Assembly (NCBI RefSeq): GCF_003797825.1 | Contig: NZ_RKME01000009.1 | Span: 62,001-126,000, forward strand | Direction of reading: 5' to 3' | Length of the DNA stretch: 64,000 nucleotides | DNA from: Gordonia sp. OPL2 | GTDB lineage: Bacteria; Actinomycetota; Actinomycetes; Mycobacteriales; Mycobacteriaceae | Shown: positions 10,599 through 19,342 of the stretch, piece after piece | How positions within the stretch are numbered: position 1 is the stretch's first letter | How the letters are laid out: each line of letters opens with the position of its first letter | Program-made: the position numbers and the translations under genes | The notes under the pieces: model-generated | Told to the model about the DNA's origin: nothing | Database searches by the model: none | What the model saw: only the letters and a program-made list of their open reading frames with translations

Positions 10599-11399
10599 GT
10601 GGCGGAGTTCGACTACGACGCGAACGACGACGGTCGCGCGTCAGGCTCGGGCGTGAGCATCGCGACGATCGTGGCATCGGCAGGGGTTGCGGCCATCGTG
10701 TCGGCGCTCATCGTCACCATCGGCGTGGTGGGGATTCTGGTTGTCGACCAACGCGCAGGCAACACTCCGGGCTCGCAGACCCCGACGGTTGTCAACCTCG
10801 GAGCCGCCGGGACGCCTACGGGTCCGGCCGGTACGGCACCGAACGGTGTCGTCGTCCCGGACGGTGCCGCACCTGCGCAGGATGCCGCTCCGGGAGGCCA
10901 GGGACCTACGGGCGAGCAGGTGCCGGAAAGCGACGGCGGAGCCGGCGCTGGTACTTCTGCGGCCCCGCCTGCCGGAGCGCCGCAGGGTGGGGCTGCTCCC
11001 GTACCGCCGGCGGCGGCGGGCCCGGCTCAGCCCGCTCCCGCGGCATCCCCGTCCGCCCTCACACCGGGGCAACTCAACACGAAGATCAAGCTGATCATGA
11101 ACACCGGAGCCGCGCGGGCCACCCGCGCCGACGAATTGCAGAGCGGCGAGCGCGGACTGCGGTCCATCGACCAGGTCGCGCAGATGCTGCGGGTGAGCGG
11201 AGCCGGGTTCACCTACCAGATGATCGGTCCGGTGCGGCGCAACGGCACCAGCCTCAGTGCGACACTGCAGATGTCGTTGGTCGGCAACGGCTCTCGCTAT
11301 CGTCAGCTCACCTGGGTGTGGGCGGGGAACAAATGGAAGCTCTCCGATCGCAGCGTCTGCGATGTCGCCTCGTATGCATTGATCCCGTGCTCGGTGTGA
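10599..11399 (+). CDS. Membrane-anchored protein with C-terminal MTB12-like domain (paralogue of 26857-27744)
   Basis: This 266-residue protein has no assigned enzymatic function. It has a short charged N-terminus, one membrane helix (IVTIGVVGILVV, about residues 21-48), the marker PTVVNLG, a Pro/Ala/Gly-rich linker to about residue 155, and a C-terminal domain. In that domain the segments LTPGQLNTKIKLIMNTG, GFTYQMIG and WKLSDRS follow the layout of the mycobacterial low-molecular-weight antigen MTB12/CFP2. It ends with the two cysteines of CDVASYALIPCS, which could form a disulphide outside the membrane. GTG 10599 is used because GAGAGGGG lies upstream and the paralogue starts similarly. An iron box precedes it, and its stop overlaps the next gene (GTGA). 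A role in siderophore handling at the envelope is inference. Confidence 0.8.
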   Translation: MAEFDYDANDDGRASGSGVSIATIVASAGVAAIVSALIVTIGVVGILVVDQRAGNTPGSQTPTVVNLGAAGTPTGPAGTAPNGVVVPDGAAPAQDAAPGGQGPTGEQVPESDGGAGAGTSAAPPAGAPQGGAAPVPPAAAGPAQPAPAASPSALTPGQLNTKIKLIMNTGAARATRADELQSGERGLRSIDQVAQMLRVSGAGFTYQMIGPVRRNGTSLSATLQMSLVGNGSRYRQLTWVWAGNKWKLSDRSVCDVASYALIPCSV

Positions 11400-12401
11400 G
11401 CGGGCTGCCCGACATGCGACGGACCGGAGGTCTGTGCGGGGTCCGCAGGTCGTGGGTCGTCGTGCTCCTCGTCGCGGCCGTCGCGCTGATGGGTGCCGGC
11501 TGCTCATCGACCGATGAGCAGTTCACTGCCCCGGTGCAGATCAACCTGCCCGACGGCCGTCAGGTGACCGTCGACGGCACTCCGAAGCGGATCGTGACAC
11601 TCGGCGGCCAGTGGACCGATGTCGCGTTGTCCTTCGGCGTCGTCCCCGTCGGCTATTTCGACTCTCTCCGGCAGCAGACGGGCAGCACGCCGCCGTGGTT
11701 CGGGGACAAACTGGCCGATTCGACGCCGATCGAACTCGAGGGGGATGTCGTCGGGGCCGTCGCGGCGCTCGAGCCTGATCTCATCCTCGCGCCAGGGTTT
11801 GCCTCGATGTCGGGCAGTTTCGAGAATCTGTCCAAGCTGGCGCCGACCATCGACAAGATCAGCGGTCAGCAGGTCGACCCGTGGGAGGACATGGTCACGC
11901 TGATGGGCACGATCCTGCATCAGCCCGACAGGGCCACGGAGATCATCGCCGGGGTGACGGCGAATACCGATGAGATCACCAGAGAATTCCCCGGACTCCG
12001 GGGTAAGACCTATACGTTCGCGTATCTGTACGGCTCAGATCAGCTGTCGGTTCTCGGTGATGCATCGGACGGCGCGGCGAAGCTCTTCACATCGCTGGGG
12101 CTGCGCATGGCACCACAGGTGATCCGACAGTCGTCGCGCACCGGACAGCCCCGTTTCCAGGTCAGTACCGAGAACATCCCGATGCTCGGCTCCGATCTGT
12201 TGGATGGCAGCGCAGACACCCGCCCTGCAGGAGCGCATGGAGGCCTTGCCCGGGTATCGAAATCTCCGCTCGGTGCGGACCGGTGCCGTCGCGATGATGT
12301 CGACAGTTCAGATCAACGGATTGAATGAGCCGTCACCCAACTCGATTCCGTACGCGTTCGAACAGATGAGGCCCGCGCTGGCCGCTGTCTCCCAGTCCTG
12401 A
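11396..12401 (+). pseudogene. Siderophore-binding lipoprotein gene broken by a frameshift near 12203
   Basis: The gene encodes a class III iron-siderophore-binding lipoprotein: signal peptide, lipobox LMGAGC, then DGTPKRIVTLGGQWTDVALSFGV. It closely resembles the intact protein at 60585-61562. After SDLL (codon ending 12202) the frame fails; the homologous C-terminus (ALPGYRNLRSVRTGAV, then INGLNEPSPNSIPYAFEQM) continues in another frame to 12401. Comparison with the intact paralogue fits loss of two bases at about 12202-12204. GTG 11396 overlaps the upstream stop, so translation was coupled; ATG 11414 is the alternative. It could be a genuine recent pseudogene or a sequencing error. Confidence 0.85.
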
Positions 12402-12430
12402 CGGCGACCCCGGGCATCGCGGACCCGGTC

Positions 12431-12556
12431 GGCGCGATTCTGGACCCGGTCGGCGAGAATCTGGACCCGGTCGGCGAGAATCTGGACCCGGTCGGCGAAG
12501 AACTGGACCCGGTCGGCGAGATTCTGGACCCGGTCGGCGAGAATCTGGACCCGGTC
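12431..12556. repeat. 21-bp tandem repeat array 3 (six units)
   Basis: Six consecutive units begin GGCGAGAATCTGG (with small variants) and end ACCCGGTC, with a partial unit before them. The array fills most of the 171-base gap between the convergent 3' ends of the broken lipoprotein gene and mbtA. The unit is the plus-strand equivalent of the units in arrays 1 and 2. Confidence 0.93.
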
Positions 12557-12572
12557 GGCGTCGGAAAGGGCG

Positions 12573-14222
12573 TCAGCCCAACGACTCCCGCAGTGCCGTC
12601 TTGTCGATCTTGCCGACGGCGGTCACGGGCAGTCCCGGGACCGTCACCAGCGTGTCGGGGAGTTTGAACGACGCCAGCCCGCGATCGGTGAGAAAGGCAC
12701 GCACCTGCGGCAGGCGGAGTTCCTCGCCGCGCGGATGCTCGTGCGACAACACCACCGCCGCGCAGATCCGTTCTCCCAGAGACTCATCGGGCACACCGAT
12801 CACCGCTGCCGCGCGGATCGACGGGTGTGCGAGGAGATTCTCCTCGACGTCGTCGGCGGCGACGTTCTCGCCCGCGCGCACGATGGTGTCCTTGATGCGG
12901 CCGGTGACCGCGAGATGTCCCGAGGGCAGTCGGCGGACGCGGTCCCCGGATCTGTAGAACCCGTCGGGGGTGAACGATCGGGCGTTGTGCTCGTCGGCGC
13001 GGTAGTACCCGCGGATCGTGTACGGGCCGCGGACGAGGAGCTCTCCCTCGACACCGTCGGGGACGTCGTCGCCGTTCTCGTCGACGACCCGCACCTCGTC
13101 GTACTCCGACATCGGTGCCCCTTGGACCCGGTGCACCAGGTCGCGCGGGTCGTCGAGGCGGGTGTAGCAGATCAGCCCCTCGGCCATGCCGAACACCTGC
13201 TGGACGACGTCGCCGAGTGCGGCGTCGAGGGCGACCGCGTCGGGTTCGGCGAGTTTGGCCCCACCGACCTGCAGCAGCCGCAGCGACGAGATGTCGGCGG
13301 GTTCCCATTCGGTGGCGGCGCACCACACCTGGGCGAGCGCGGGTACGAGGGCGGTCGCGGTGATCCGATGCTGCTCGATGAGATCGAAGGTGTTGTCGGG
13401 GCTCGGGTCATCGGTCACGATCGTGTGCCCGCAGGCCCACATGATGCCGAGCATGCCGGGACAGCACAGGGGGAAGTTGTGCGCGCCGGGCAGCGCGACG
13501 AGGTAGGCGTCGTCGGCGGTGAACCCGGCGATCTCGGCCGAGCGGCGTGCGTTGAAGGCGTAGTCGTTGTGGGTACGCGCGATGAGCTTCGGCAGGCCGG
13601 TTGTGCCACCCGAGATGAGGAACACCGCGGGCGTGTCCGGGTCGGTGGCGGTTGCGTCGGGAAGGCCGACCTCGGCCGGATCGGCGTCGGGTAGCGGCTG
13701 ATGCGACCCGGGATCGCCACTGACAAAGACATCGCGCAAGCCGCGCACCCGCGACTGCAGTTCGATGGCGAGGTCGCGATGGTCGAAACCGCGTCGACCG
13801 TCCTCGGTGACGTAGGCGACGGCGTCGGAACCGGCTGCCAGATGGGCGATCTCGGCGATGCGGTGGGCGGGGAGCGTCATCACCGGGACGATCCCGGCCC
13901 GTAGGAGACCGAAGAAGGTGATCACGAACTCCGCGGAGTTGTGCTGCTGCAGGATCACCCGGCTGCCCGGGGCGAGTCCGGCGGCCACGAAACCGGCGGC
14001 CCGACGCCTCACACGCTCGTGCAGTTCGGCGAAAGTGAGGGTCGTGGGCCCGTCGATGGAGGCGTCGGTCAGACCCGGTGCGTCGGGTCGTCGCGTCGCG
14101 GCACGCTCGAGCACATGCCACAGCGGCACCTCGGCGAAGAGACCCGCTTCCCGGTACCTCGCAGCGGCGGCGGGCGGGTGTGGCCGGAAGCCCTCGGCGA
14201 GGTCGTCGGCGACGTCACTCAT
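12573..14222 (-). CDS. mbtA: Salicylate-AMP ligase (aryl acid adenylating enzyme, MbtA/DhbE family)
   Basis: MbtA adenylates the aryl acid starter and transfers it to the aryl carrier domain of MbtB. The roughly 549-residue stand-alone adenylation enzyme carries LISGGTTGLPKL (P-loop), VFGMAEGLICYTRLDD, SGDRVRRLPSGHL and the C-terminal GKIDKT lysine motif. The substrate-pocket segment reads HNFPLCCPG, with Cys where the 2,3-dihydroxybenzoate enzyme DhbE has Ser; this is the pattern described for salicylate activators. ATG 14222 (MSDVADD) is preferred; ATG 14240 is an alternative. It diverges from mbtI across a shared region with two iron boxes. Confidence 0.93.
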   Translation of the reverse strand: MSDVADDLAEGFRPHPPAAAARYREAGLFAEVPLWHVLERAATRRPDAPGLTDASIDGPTTLTFAELHERVRRRAAGFVAAGLAPGSRVILQQHNSAEFVITFFGLLRAGIVPVMTLPAHRIAEIAHLAAGSDAVAYVTEDGRRGFDHRDLAIELQSRVRGLRDVFVSGDPGSHQPLPDADPAEVGLPDATATDPDTPAVFLISGGTTGLPKLIARTHNDYAFNARRSAEIAGFTADDAYLVALPGAHNFPLCCPGMLGIMWACGHTIVTDDPSPDNTFDLIEQHRITATALVPALAQVWCAATEWEPADISSLRLLQVGGAKLAEPDAVALDAALGDVVQQVFGMAEGLICYTRLDDPRDLVHRVQGAPMSEYDEVRVVDENGDDVPDGVEGELLVRGPYTIRGYYRADEHNARSFTPDGFYRSGDRVRRLPSGHLAVTGRIKDTIVRAGENVAADDVEENLLAHPSIRAAAVIGVPDESLGERICAAVVLSHEHPRGEELRLPQVRAFLTDRGLASFKLPDTLVTVPGLPVTAVGKIDKTALRESLG

Positions 14223-14241
14223 GGAGGTATTCAAACACATC

Positions 14242-14260
14242 GGCCATTAGGGCAACCTAA
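14242..14260 (-). promoter_or_regulatory. Candidate iron box for mbtA
   Basis: On the minus strand TTAGGTTGCCCTAATGGCC has a perfect left half TTAGGTT and CTAA in the right half (11 of 19). It lies 20 bases upstream of the mbtA ATG at 14222 and would overlap its leader or promoter. Confidence 0.65.
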
Positions 14261-14293
14261 GTCACAACAGGTGTTCTGGGCCTGGCCGGGCCG

Positions 14294-14312
14294 GTAGATT
14301 AGCCTGGCCTAA
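14294..14312 (+). promoter_or_regulatory. Candidate iron box for the mbtI-mbtB-mbtG operon
   Basis: GTAGATTAGCCTGGCCTAA matches 14 of 19 consensus positions, 55 bases upstream of the mbtI start. With the mbtA box 50 bases away it makes a divergent iron-controlled promoter region. Confidence 0.75.
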
Positions 14313-14366
14313 GGCATTTCTGTCCGAGGTGCTGTCCTCTGGTCGAACCACAAGGAGGTCCGGGTC

Positions 14367-15707
14367 ATGTCGTTGACCGTCGACTCGACCCCCACCGGGG
14401 ATCGCCGCACGTCCGGCGACAGCACCGCCCATCCCGCGCAGATCTGTGCGGCCTGGGCGGGTGCGGGTGTGGTCGCCGAGTACGTCGTCTACGAGCGTGC
14501 GCGACGATGGGTCTTCGCGGCCGGGGTCGCGGCACGCATCGTGCTCACCGCCGAGACCTTGGAGATCACCGAGACCGACGGCACGCGAACCACACGCCCG
14601 TGGAGCGGGGACCCGTCAGCCGCCCTGACCGGTGCCCTGTCGGCACTGTCGTCGCCGGAGTGGCGGGTATACGGCTGGGTGGGTTTCGACTACTGCGCGC
14701 CGCATCATGACCTGGCCGATCGCATCGCCGACGACACGATCCTCGCCCACCTGATCATCCCGGAGTTCGAGGCGTCCGTGGACGTCGACGGCATCGACAC
14801 CGGTACCGCAGCGCCGGCGGTCGCCGCTCGCCTGCGAGAGCTGGCCGAGTCGGTCGCCACTACCGCGGCGCCGTCGCCGATCGACGTCCGCGACGATCAG
14901 GACGACTATCGCGGACGGGTCGCGCGGGCCGTCGGTGAGATCGCCGCGGGGCGCTACCAGAAGGTCATCATGTCCCGCCGCGTCGACATCCCATTCCCCG
15001 TCGACCTGCCCGCCACCTATGCACGTGGACGTGTCGAGAACAGCCCGGCGCGGTCCTACCTGCTGAGCCTCGGCGGGCTGTCGGCGGCCGGCTTCAGCCC
15101 CGAGCTCGTGGTCGCCGTCGACACCGACGGCACGGTCGTGACCGAGCCGCTGGCCGGAACACGCGCGCTCGGTCGGTCCGCGGAACTCGACGCCGCGGCC
15201 GGAGCCGAGCTGCTCAGCGACGCCAAGGAGATCGCCGAGCACGCGATGTCGGTGCGGGCGTGCTTCGACGAGATCGCGTCGGTCTCCTTGCCGGGCACGA
15301 CCGCGGTGAGCGAGTTCATGGTGATCCGCGAGCGCGGCAGCGTCCAGCACCTCGCGTCGACCGTGCGCGGTGAACTGCGGCCCGACGCCGGGCCCTGGCA
15401 GGCGCTGACCGTCCTCTTCCCGTCGATCACCGCGTCCGGCATCCCCAAGGCGGCCGCGCTCGACGCCATCTATCGGCTGGAACCGGACCGCCGTGGGCTG
15501 TACTCCGGGGCGGTGGTGACGGCGACGTCCGCGGGCGAGCTCGAGGCCACCCTGGCGTTGCGGACGATCTTCGACTCCGACGACGGTGCGTGGCTGCGTG
15601 CCGGTGCCGGCATCGTCGGGCAGTCCGACCCCGACCGCGAGTTCGAGGAGACCTGCGAGAAGCTGGCCAGCGTGGCGCCCCACGTGATGCGCCGGCACGG
15701 GTCGTGA
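14367..15707 (+). CDS. mbtI: Salicylate synthase MbtI
   Basis: MbtI converts chorismate through isochorismate to salicylate in one Mg-dependent active site. The 446-residue length equals the family's usual size. Chorismate-binding-domain motifs present are YQKVIMSRRV, GFSPELVV, VTEPLAGTRALG, DAKEIAEHAMSVRA, FPSITASGIPKAAALD and the terminal YSGAVVTA and RAGAGIVGQSDPDREFEET. ATG 14367 follows an AAGGAGG ribosome-binding site. It heads the operon with mbtB and mbtG and supplies the acid that MbtA activates. Confidence 0.96.
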   Translation: MSLTVDSTPTGDRRTSGDSTAHPAQICAAWAGAGVVAEYVVYERARRWVFAAGVAARIVLTAETLEITETDGTRTTRPWSGDPSAALTGALSALSSPEWRVYGWVGFDYCAPHHDLADRIADDTILAHLIIPEFEASVDVDGIDTGTAAPAVAARLRELAESVATTAAPSPIDVRDDQDDYRGRVARAVGEIAAGRYQKVIMSRRVDIPFPVDLPATYARGRVENSPARSYLLSLGGLSAAGFSPELVVAVDTDGTVVTEPLAGTRALGRSAELDAAAGAELLSDAKEIAEHAMSVRACFDEIASVSLPGTTAVSEFMVIRERGSVQHLASTVRGELRPDAGPWQALTVLFPSITASGIPKAAALDAIYRLEPDRRGLYSGAVVTATSAGELEATLALRTIFDSDDGAWLRAGAGIVGQSDPDREFEETCEKLASVAPHVMRRHGS

Positions 15708-15757
15708 CCGCCGACCGCACGGCCACCAGTCATCCCGACAGAGAGGAGTCCGCATCG

Positions 15758-18700
15758 ATGAACGCCGAACACGAGGTCCGGCAGGCCATCGCATCGGCCC
15801 TCGGTGTCGACGCCGACGAGATCGGTGACGACGCCGACCTCATCGAACTCGGCCTCGACTCGATCCGCATGATGAAGATCGCCGGCGGCTGGCGCAAACG
15901 CGGCCACCGCCTGAACTTCGCGCAGCTGGCCGCCTCCCCGACGGTGGACGCGTGGGCGACGATGCTGGCGGCGACCGCGCCGGCCGTCGCCTCGCCGAGC
16001 GACCCGCGTGAGTCCGACGCCGGTGAGGCCGCCACTCCCGAGGCCGCAGCCCCAGAGCTCGACACCGCGGCATCCATCGACTCCCCGATACCGACCGCAC
16101 CGGCCGCCGACGACCCGTTCCCGCTCGCCCCGATGCAGCACGCCTACTGGATCGGCCGGACGGATGCCGCCGACCTCGGCGGCGTCGCCGCCCACCTCTA
16201 CGTCGAGTTCGACGGCGCAGGACTCGAACCCGACCGTCTCCATGCGGCGGTGAACGCGCTCGTGGCCCGACACCCCATGCTGCGGGCACGGTTCCTCCCC
16301 GACGGCACCCAGCAGGTCCTCGCCCGCCCGGCGCGTGACCCGTTCTCGGTGCAGGACCTGCGTGATCTGGCCGCCGACGACGCCGACCGTGTCCTCGAGG
16401 CGACCCGCGACCGCACCAGCCACCAGAAACTCGACGTCGCGTCGGGGCAGGTCGTCGACATCACGCTGAGCCTGTTGTCGGCGGGACGGCACCGTCTGCA
16501 CGTCGACGTCGACATGCTCGTCGCCGACGCGATGAGCTACCGCGCGCTGCTGGCCGATCTCGTCGACCTCTACGACGGCGACACCCCGCCAGATCTCGGC
16601 GTCACCTACCGTGACTATCTCCGGCATCGCACCGACAACCCGGACCCTGCCCACGACCGTGACCGCGAGTGGTGGGCCGGGCGCCTCGACGACCTGCCCG
16701 CCGGCCCCGCCCTGCCGACCCGCTCGGACGTGCGCGCCGACGACGCGAACCGCGTTGTCCGGCATCATCACTGGCTCGACGCCGACGCCAAGGACGAACT
16801 GCTGGCGGCGGCCCACGAGCGCGGTGTCACCCCGGCCATCGCGCTCGCGGCGGTGTTCGCGTCGACCCTGGGTGCGTGGTCGGCCGACGACCGGTTCCTG
16901 CTGAACGTGCCGCTGTTCCACCGCGAACCCGTCCATCCCGACATCGAGCGGGTGTCCGGCGACTTCAGCTCGTCGATCCTCATCGACGTCGACACACGCC
17001 ATGCCGATTCGGTCCTGGGCCTGACCCGGTCGATGCAGAAGACGATGCACGAGAACGGCTCCCACTCGGCGTACGGGGCGCTGGAGGTGCTCCGCGACCT
17101 CGGTCGGGCCCGCGGGGAACAGGTGCTCGCCCCGGTCGTCTACACCAGCGCGCTCGGATTGGGAGAGCTGTTCTCCGAGAACGTGCTCGAGCGCCTCGGC
17201 GATCCGTCCTGGATCGTGTCGCAGGGACCGCAGGTGATCCTCGACGCGCAGGTGACCGAGGTCCGGGGTGGGCTGCTGCTCAACTGGGACGTGCGCGAGT
17301 CGGTGTTCCCGGACGGTGTGGTGGACGCGATGTTCGCGCACTATGTCTCCGCCGTCGAGCGTCTGCGCCACGGTGACGCCGGATGGATGGCGACCTCCGC
17401 GCCGTCGCTGCCGGCGGATCAGCGCGCGGTCCGGCAACGGGTCAACGACACCGCCGGGGCCACCAGCGAGCGCGTACTACACCAGGAGTTCTTCACCCGC
17501 GCGATCTCCGAACCCGAACGCACCGCGCTGATCTGGCGCCACGGAGAGCTGACCTACGGCGAGCTGGCGCGCCGCGCGCTGACGGTGGCCGGCGCGCTGC
17601 GGTCGGCCGGCGTCCTGCCCGGCGATGCGGTCGCGGTGTCGCTGCCCAAGGGGCCCGATCAGGTGATCGCCACCCTGGGCGTCGTCGCGACCGGTGCCAT
17701 CTGGGTGCCCGTTGCGCACGACCACCCGCCGCGACGTCGCGCCACGATCCTGCGCACCGGCGACATCAGGGTCGTCCTCGGTGAGGGACGTGCTCTCGAC
17801 GATCTGCCCGAGGGCGTCGCCGGCCTCGACCTGACGAGCGCGCTCGACCATCGCACCTCTTTCACCGAAGCCGTTCTCCCGCCTCGGGAGTCGGTCGCCT
17901 ACATCCTCTTCACCTCTGGATCGACGGGGACCCCCAAGGGGGTCGAGGTGTCTCATCGGGCGGCGATGAACACCATCGACGACATCAATGACCGGTTCGA
18001 CGTCGGACCCGCCGATCGGACGCTCACCGTCGCGGCCCTGGAGTTCGACATCTCGGTCTACGACATCTTCGGCATCTTCGGCGCCGGCGGTGCGGTGATC
18101 GCGGTGGGCGCCGACGACGCCCGTGATCCCGCCGCCTGGCTCGAGCTGTCGTCCCGCCACGGCGCCTCGGTGCTCACCTGTGTCCCGAGCGCACTCGACA
18201 TGCTGCTGACCGCAGCCGAATCCGGCCGGGCGACAGGAGATCAGCACACTCTGGACTCGCTGCGCGCCGTGCTCCTCGGGGGCGACTGGGTGGGCGTCGA
18301 CCTGCCACGCCGGCTCCACGCGCTCGCCCCCGCGGCCCGGTTCGCCGGTCTGGGCGGGGCCACCGAGTTCGCCATCCACGGCACGGTCTGTGAGGTCGTC
18401 GACCCGCCCGCACACTGGACCGCCGTCCCGTTCGGCACCCCGCTGCGCAATGTCGAATGCCGCGTGGTCGATTCACGCGACCGAGACCGCCCCGACTGGG
18501 TGACCGGAGAACTGTGGGTGGGTGGTGCCGGCGTCGCCCATGGCTACCGCAACGATCCCGACCGCACCGCAGAACGCTTCGTCGAACGTGAGGGGCGTCT
18601 CTGGTACCGGACCGGCGACCTCGCCCGGTACTGGCCGGACGGCACCATCGAGTTCCTCGGTCGCGCCGACCACCAGGTGAAGGTACGTGGTTTCCGCGTG

Positions 18701-19342
18701 GAACTCGGCGAGGTCGAGGGAGCGCTGCGCTCGGTGGACGGGGTGCGTCACGCCGTGGCGATGCTGACCGGTGCCCCGGACGGCCCGCGGGCGCTCGCCG
18801 CGGTCATCACCACCGACGCGCCGCCGGCGGCGACGACGGCCGAGAAGATCCTCGGCGAGCTCCGAGAACTGCTGCCGGCGTACATGATCCCGGCGCGGCT
18901 CGAGATCGTCGATGAGTTGCCGCTGACCTCCAACGGCAAACTCGACCGCGCGGCGATCGCGCGGTCGGTCGCCACCGCGGACGGCTCCGACGGTGGCGAC
19001 GCGAAGCGACGCGTCGAGCCCGCCGACGACCTCGAGCGCGCGTTGCTGTCCATCGTCGCCGAGGTGCTGCGTGCGGACGCCGATCGTCTCGGTGTGACCG
19101 ACGACTTCTTCGCCGTCGGTGGGGATTCCGTCCTCGCCACCACCGTGGTCGCGCGCGTGCGGGAGTGGCTCGACGCGCCCCAGGTCGGTGTCGTCGACAT
19201 CTTCGCCGCGCGGAACGTCCGCGATCTCGCCCGCCGCATCGACGCCGCCGACGAACGGCCGGGCCGGCTCGAGCAGGTGGCCGCGTTGTATCTGGAGGTC
19301 GCCGCCATGGACGACGATCAGTTGTCGGAGTCGCTGCGATGA
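15758..19342 (+). CDS. mbtB: NRPS MbtB: aryl carrier - cyclization - adenylation - PCP
   Basis: This 1194-residue synthetase couples the salicyl starter to Ser or Thr and cyclises it to a hydroxyphenyl-oxazoline. Domains in order are an ArCP (LGLDS, Ser35), a heterocyclization domain of about residues 120-560 with the diagnostic D252-x4-D257 in place of HHxxxDG, an adenylation domain ([11 protein letters not shown] from residue 718; [17 protein letters not shown]) and a PCP (VGGDS, Ser1124). Mycobacterial MbtB ends in a thioesterase; here there is none, and a free type II thioesterase is encoded at 21404. ATG 15758 follows GAGAGGAG and homology starts there, although the frame is open further upstream. 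The stop overlaps mbtG. Confidence 0.95.
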   Translation: MNAEHEVRQAIASALGVDADEIGDDADLIELGLDSIRMMKIAGGWRKRGHRLNFAQLAASPTVDAWATMLAATAPAVASPSDPRESDAGEAATPEAAAPELDTAASIDSPIPTAPAADDPFPLAPMQHAYWIGRTDAADLGGVAAHLYVEFDGAGLEPDRLHAAVNALVARHPMLRARFLPDGTQQVLARPARDPFSVQDLRDLAADDADRVLEATRDRTSHQKLDVASGQVVDITLSLLSAGRHRLHVDVDMLVADAMSYRALLADLVDLYDGDTPPDLGVTYRDYLRHRTDNPDPAHDRDREWWAGRLDDLPAGPALPTRSDVRADDANRVVRHHHWLDADAKDELLAAAHERGVTPAIALAAVFASTLGAWSADDRFLLNVPLFHREPVHPDIERVSGDFSSSILIDVDTRHADSVLGLTRSMQKTMHENGSHSAYGALEVLRDLGRARGEQVLAPVVYTSALGLGELFSENVLERLGDPSWIVSQGPQVILDAQVTEVRGGLLLNWDVRESVFPDGVVDAMFAHYVSAVERLRHGDAGWMATSAPSLPADQRAVRQRVNDTAGATSERVLHQEFFTRAISEPERTALIWRHGELTYGELARRALTVAGALRSAGVLPGDAVAVSLPKGPDQVIATLGVVATGAIWVPVAHDHPPRRRATILRTGDIRVVLGEGRALDDLPEGVAGLDLTSALDHRTSFTEAVLPPRESVAYILFTSGSTGTPKGVEVSHRAAMNTIDDINDRFDVGPADRTLTVAALEFDISVYDIFGIFGAGGAVIAVGADDARDPAAWLELSSRHGASVLTCVPSALDMLLTAAESGRATGDQHTLDSLRAVLLGGDWVGVDLPRRLHALAPAARFAGLGGATEFAIHGTVCEVVDPPAHWTAVPFGTPLRNVECRVVDSRDRDRPDWVTGELWVGGAGVAHGYRNDPDRTAERFVEREGRLWYRTGDLARYWPDGTIEFLGRADHQVKVRGFRVELGEVEGALRSVDGVRHAVAMLTGAPDGPRALAAVITTDAPPAATTAEKILGELRELLPAYMIPARLEIVDELPLTSNGKLDRAAIARSVATADGSDGGDAKRRVEPADDLERALLSIVAEVLRADADRLGVTDDFFAVGGDSVLATTVVARVREWLDAPQVGVVDIFAARNVRDLARRIDAADERPGRLEQVAALYLEVAAMDDDQLSESLR

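Noticed and set aside
10478..12328. Single 616-codon protein covering the MTB12-like gene and the lipoprotein
   Set aside because: The upstream part is antisense-like noise over the MTB12-like gene. The real lipoprotein starts at 11396 or 11414, and its end is out of frame.
12431..12556. Possible CRISPR array
   Set aside because: Units are directly contiguous with no spacers, only 21 bases long, and no cas genes are present.
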